Of a stretch of DNA of 64,000 nucleotides, positions 62,497 to 64,000 are shown piece by piece. This DNA is from Nannocystis sp. RBIL2 (lineage in GTDB: Bacteria > Myxococcota_A > Polyangia > Nannocystales > Nannocystaceae). Position 1 is the stretch's first letter. Each line of letters begins with the position of its first letter. The DNA lies in assembly GCF_026626745.1 (NCBI RefSeq), contig NZ_JAPNJW010000001.1:372001-436000 (forward strand). The letters run 5' to 3'. The notes below the pieces were generated by a model, which ran no database searches, was not told where the DNA came from, and saw only the letters and a list, made by a program, of their open reading frames with translations. Both the position numbers and the translations under genes were made by a program.

Positions 62497-62577
62497 CTGT
62501 CCCAAGGGACAGGTAAAATCGTATGGGCGGCGCCTGCCCCGAGAGACAGGCGCCGCGACGATCCGTCCCGAGAGACA
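62497..62577. repeat. CCTGTCCC/GGGACAGG palindromes in a convergent gap
   Basis: CTGTCCC-AA-GGGACAG (62497-62512), then GCGGCGCCTG (62527-62536) pairing with CAGGCGCCGC (62547-62556), then a partial CGTCCCGAGAGACAG unit (62563-62577). Confidence 0.7.
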
Positions 62578-62605
62578 GCCACCGGCCTCGCCCGCCCCGC
62601 AGCCC

Positions 62606-63544
62606 TCACGCCAGCTCGTGGAGCAGCCCCGTGAGGGCCTCGGGGGCCGAGGCGAACGGCGAATGACTCGTCTTGAGCGTCTTGCGATCGAAGCGGTTGT
62701 CGGGCGTCCAGGCGTCGGCCTCACGGATCATGAGGTCCTGCAGGGCGATCGGCAGCGCGCGATCCTCGGTGCAACGGATGAACGTGCGCGGCACCTTGCC
62801 CCAGCGCTCCTTCGTCGCGCCGACGTCGGTGGTCCAGTAGCCGAGCGGCAGGTCGGGTGTCAGCGCCAGGGCGAAGGCGAGGGCCTCCTCCGCCGGCACG
62901 TCGTGATAAAAGGCCGCGCGCAGGGTGTCGCGGTACTTGGCGTCGCCGCGCGGGTCGATGCGCACGACCCCGGTCTGGGCCGGGTTGCCCAGCATCAGGC
63001 CGTCGAGGTACGGCTGCTTCGCCTCGGGCAGCTCGCCGAAGGCGCTCGCCGGGCCGCGGCGCACCGGGCAGTAGGCGCTGAGGTAGACGAGCCGGCCGAC
63101 GAGCTCCGGCGCGCGCTCCCCCACCCGCGTGATGACCGTGCCGCCCATGCTGTGGCCGACGACGATCGGCCGCGACTCGCCCTGCAGCTCGCGCAAGGCG
63201 GCGATCACCGCGTCGGCGCCGTCGTCGAGGCGGATGTCCTTCTGCGGCGAGACCTCGGCGGCGAAGGCCGCGCGGTCGCCGGTGAGGTAGGCCCGCGGAA
63301 ACTTGGCCGACAGGCCGTGGCCCGGCAGATCGATCGCCACCACGCGATGGCCCCTGGCGCTGAGCAGCCGGACGACGCGCGCCCAGTGCAGCGAGCTGTG
63401 CCAGGCGCCGTGGATCAGCAAGTAGGTGCGCGGCGCCGCAGGGCGGGCCGCATTCGGGGCTGCGCCCGCGTCACCGGTCGTGGCCAGCGCCACAGCGCCG
63501 GCAGCGAGCCCGAGGTTTTTTGAAAGAAATTGTCTCCGTCTCAT
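62606..63544 (-). CDS. Alpha/beta hydrolase with Tat-like signal
   Basis: 312 residues. The N-terminus MRRRQFLSKNLGLAAGAVALA resembles a Tat signal (RRQFL). Hydrolase motifs: oxyanion strand YLLIHGAWHSSLHWARV, nucleophile elbow VGHSMGG, and the likely catalytic His in KTSHSPF near the end. It belongs to the salicylate/esterase-like (hydroxynitrile lyase-like) alpha/beta hydrolases. Its ATG overlaps the MerR stop as ATGA, so it is controlled by that regulator. Substrate unknown. Confidence 0.88.
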   Translation of the reverse strand: MRRRQFLSKNLGLAAGAVALATTGDAGAAPNAARPAAPRTYLLIHGAWHSSLHWARVVRLLSARGHRVVAIDLPGHGLSAKFPRAYLTGDRAAFAAEVSPQKDIRLDDGADAVIAALRELQGESRPIVVGHSMGGTVITRVGERAPELVGRLVYLSAYCPVRRGPASAFGELPEAKQPYLDGLMLGNPAQTGVVRIDPRGDAKYRDTLRAAFYHDVPAEEALAFALALTPDLPLGYWTTDVGATKERWGKVPRTFIRCTEDRALPIALQDLMIREADAWTPDNRFDRKTLKTSHSPFASAPEALTGLLHELA

Positions 63545-63942
63545 GGTCCGGTTGCCTCCTGGTTGCGACTCGCGGCCCTCGCCGACTCGGCGCTCTGGTG
63601 CGCCGCAGCCCGCAGGACCGCGAGCAGGCGATCACGACGCTCCTCCAGCTCCGCGATCAGCGTCTCGATCTCCTCGAGCTTGTCGCGGTGCGCCTGCAGA
63701 GCGACGGAACAGACGACGGCGGCGCCGCCGGTGAACATGCAGGCTGGAAAGGTCGCGATCTCTTCGAGCGAGAAGCCGAGCCGGATCATGCGCACCACGT
63801 GCTTCACCTCGGCCACCGCCTCGTCGCCGAAGTCGCGATAGCCATTGAGGAGACGGCCGGCGCTGAGCAGCCCGGCCTTCTCGTAATGGCGGATCGCGCG
63901 GGGGCTGACCCCCGTCCGCGCTGCGAGCTCTCCGATCTTCAT
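63541..63942 (-). CDS. MerR-family regulator
   Basis: 133 residues. N-terminal winged helix MKIGELAARTGVSPRAIRHYEKAGLLSAGR (quoted in part) is a clear MerR domain. A long dimerisation helix follows, with only two cysteines (ACMFTGGAAVVC), so it is not a SoxR-type iron-sulfur protein. It may sense a small molecule or metal. ATGA-coupled to the hydrolase. GGGAGGAG precedes the ATG. Upstream lies a MerR-type promoter with a 20-nt spacer and central dyad. Confidence 0.9.
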   Translation of the reverse strand: MKIGELAARTGVSPRAIRHYEKAGLLSAGRLLNGYRDFGDEAVAEVKHVVRMIRLGFSLEEIATFPACMFTGGAAVVCSVALQAHRDKLEEIETLIAELEERRDRLLAVLRAAAHQSAESARAASRNQEATGP

Positions 63943-63960
63943 CGACTCCTCCCGGACGGC

Positions 63961-63992
63961 ACCCTAAACCTTGACGTCAGTGTCAAGGTCAA
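63961..63992 (-). promoter_or_regulatory. MerR-type promoter and operator
   Basis: On the minus strand TTGACC (63992-63987), a 20-nt spacer and TAGGGT (63966-63961). The spacer is dominated by the dyad CCTTGAC-N6-GTCAAGG (63969-63988). An over-long spacer with a central dyad is the classic target of MerR activators. Confidence 0.65.
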
Positions 63993-64000
63993 GCGAGAAG

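Overview
This 64 kb window is high-GC, densely coded chromosomal DNA, most likely from a myxobacterium of the Nannocystis/Plesiocystis type (Myxococcota). The taxon is inferred from several features: many lipoproteins with a lipobox followed by Thr/Glu/Asp-rich linkers, a MopE-type Asp/Cys-repeat lipoprotein, Cys-rich surface lipoproteins, TPR and proline-rich membrane proteins, and a strong GC3 bias that opens long false reading frames on the opposite strand. I see no phage, insertion sequence, CRISPR array or rRNA. Most genes are core metabolism or envelope genes, in short operons that often overlap by ATGA or GTGA.

Layout. 1-2.9 kb: minus-strand operon lapA-lapB-AI-2E transporter (the last is cut by the window edge). 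2.9-6.5 kb: MopE-like lipoprotein, redoxin lipoprotein, 2OG-Fe(II) oxygenase, small unknown gene, AlkA-type glycosylase. 6.6-11 kb: folC, accD, purM, a small lipoprotein, a BolA protein. 11-17 kb: an ETF/HDR-type membrane Fe-S oxidoreductase, a membrane metallophosphoesterase, gamma-glutamyltransferase, then tRNA-Gln and tRNA-Glu. 17-26 kb: M61 peptidase, N-formylglutamate amidohydrolase, two envelope proteins, a radical SAM protein, an L,D-transpeptidase, a lipoprotein. 26-31 kb: alr, a Crp/Fnr regulator, thiS-thiG-thiE and a signal-peptidase-like protein lacking both catalytic residues. 31-41 kb: hemC convergent with hemA-ccsA, trxA, a methyltransferase lipoprotein, an aconitase-family enzyme with its swivel domain first, a PaaZ/BoxD-type aldehyde dehydrogenase. 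41-50 kb: alpha-glucan cluster (esterase lipoprotein, glgB, glgX, malQ). 50-60 kb: surface lipoproteins and a UshA-like phosphatase followed by two beta-rich lipoproteins and an outer-membrane barrel. 60-64 kb: P450/TetR pair, lipoprotein, and a MerR-hydrolase operon.

Two window-wide patterns stand out. First, a family of short palindromes built on GGACATGTCC (variant CCTGTCC..GGACAGG) occurs in 10 of the 12 gaps between convergent genes and in none of the 12 divergent gaps, which suggests bidirectional 3'-end or terminator elements. The same motif also lies inside coding regions, for example an apparent insertion in hemC. Second, at least 16 genes have a TA[TGC]NNT hexamer 6-8 nt before the start codon and no room for a Shine-Dalgarno site, which implies widespread leaderless transcription.

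Start codons were chosen from these promoter spacings, overlaps, lipoboxes and family lengths; several are GTG. Functions rest on motifs read by eye; no database search was run.
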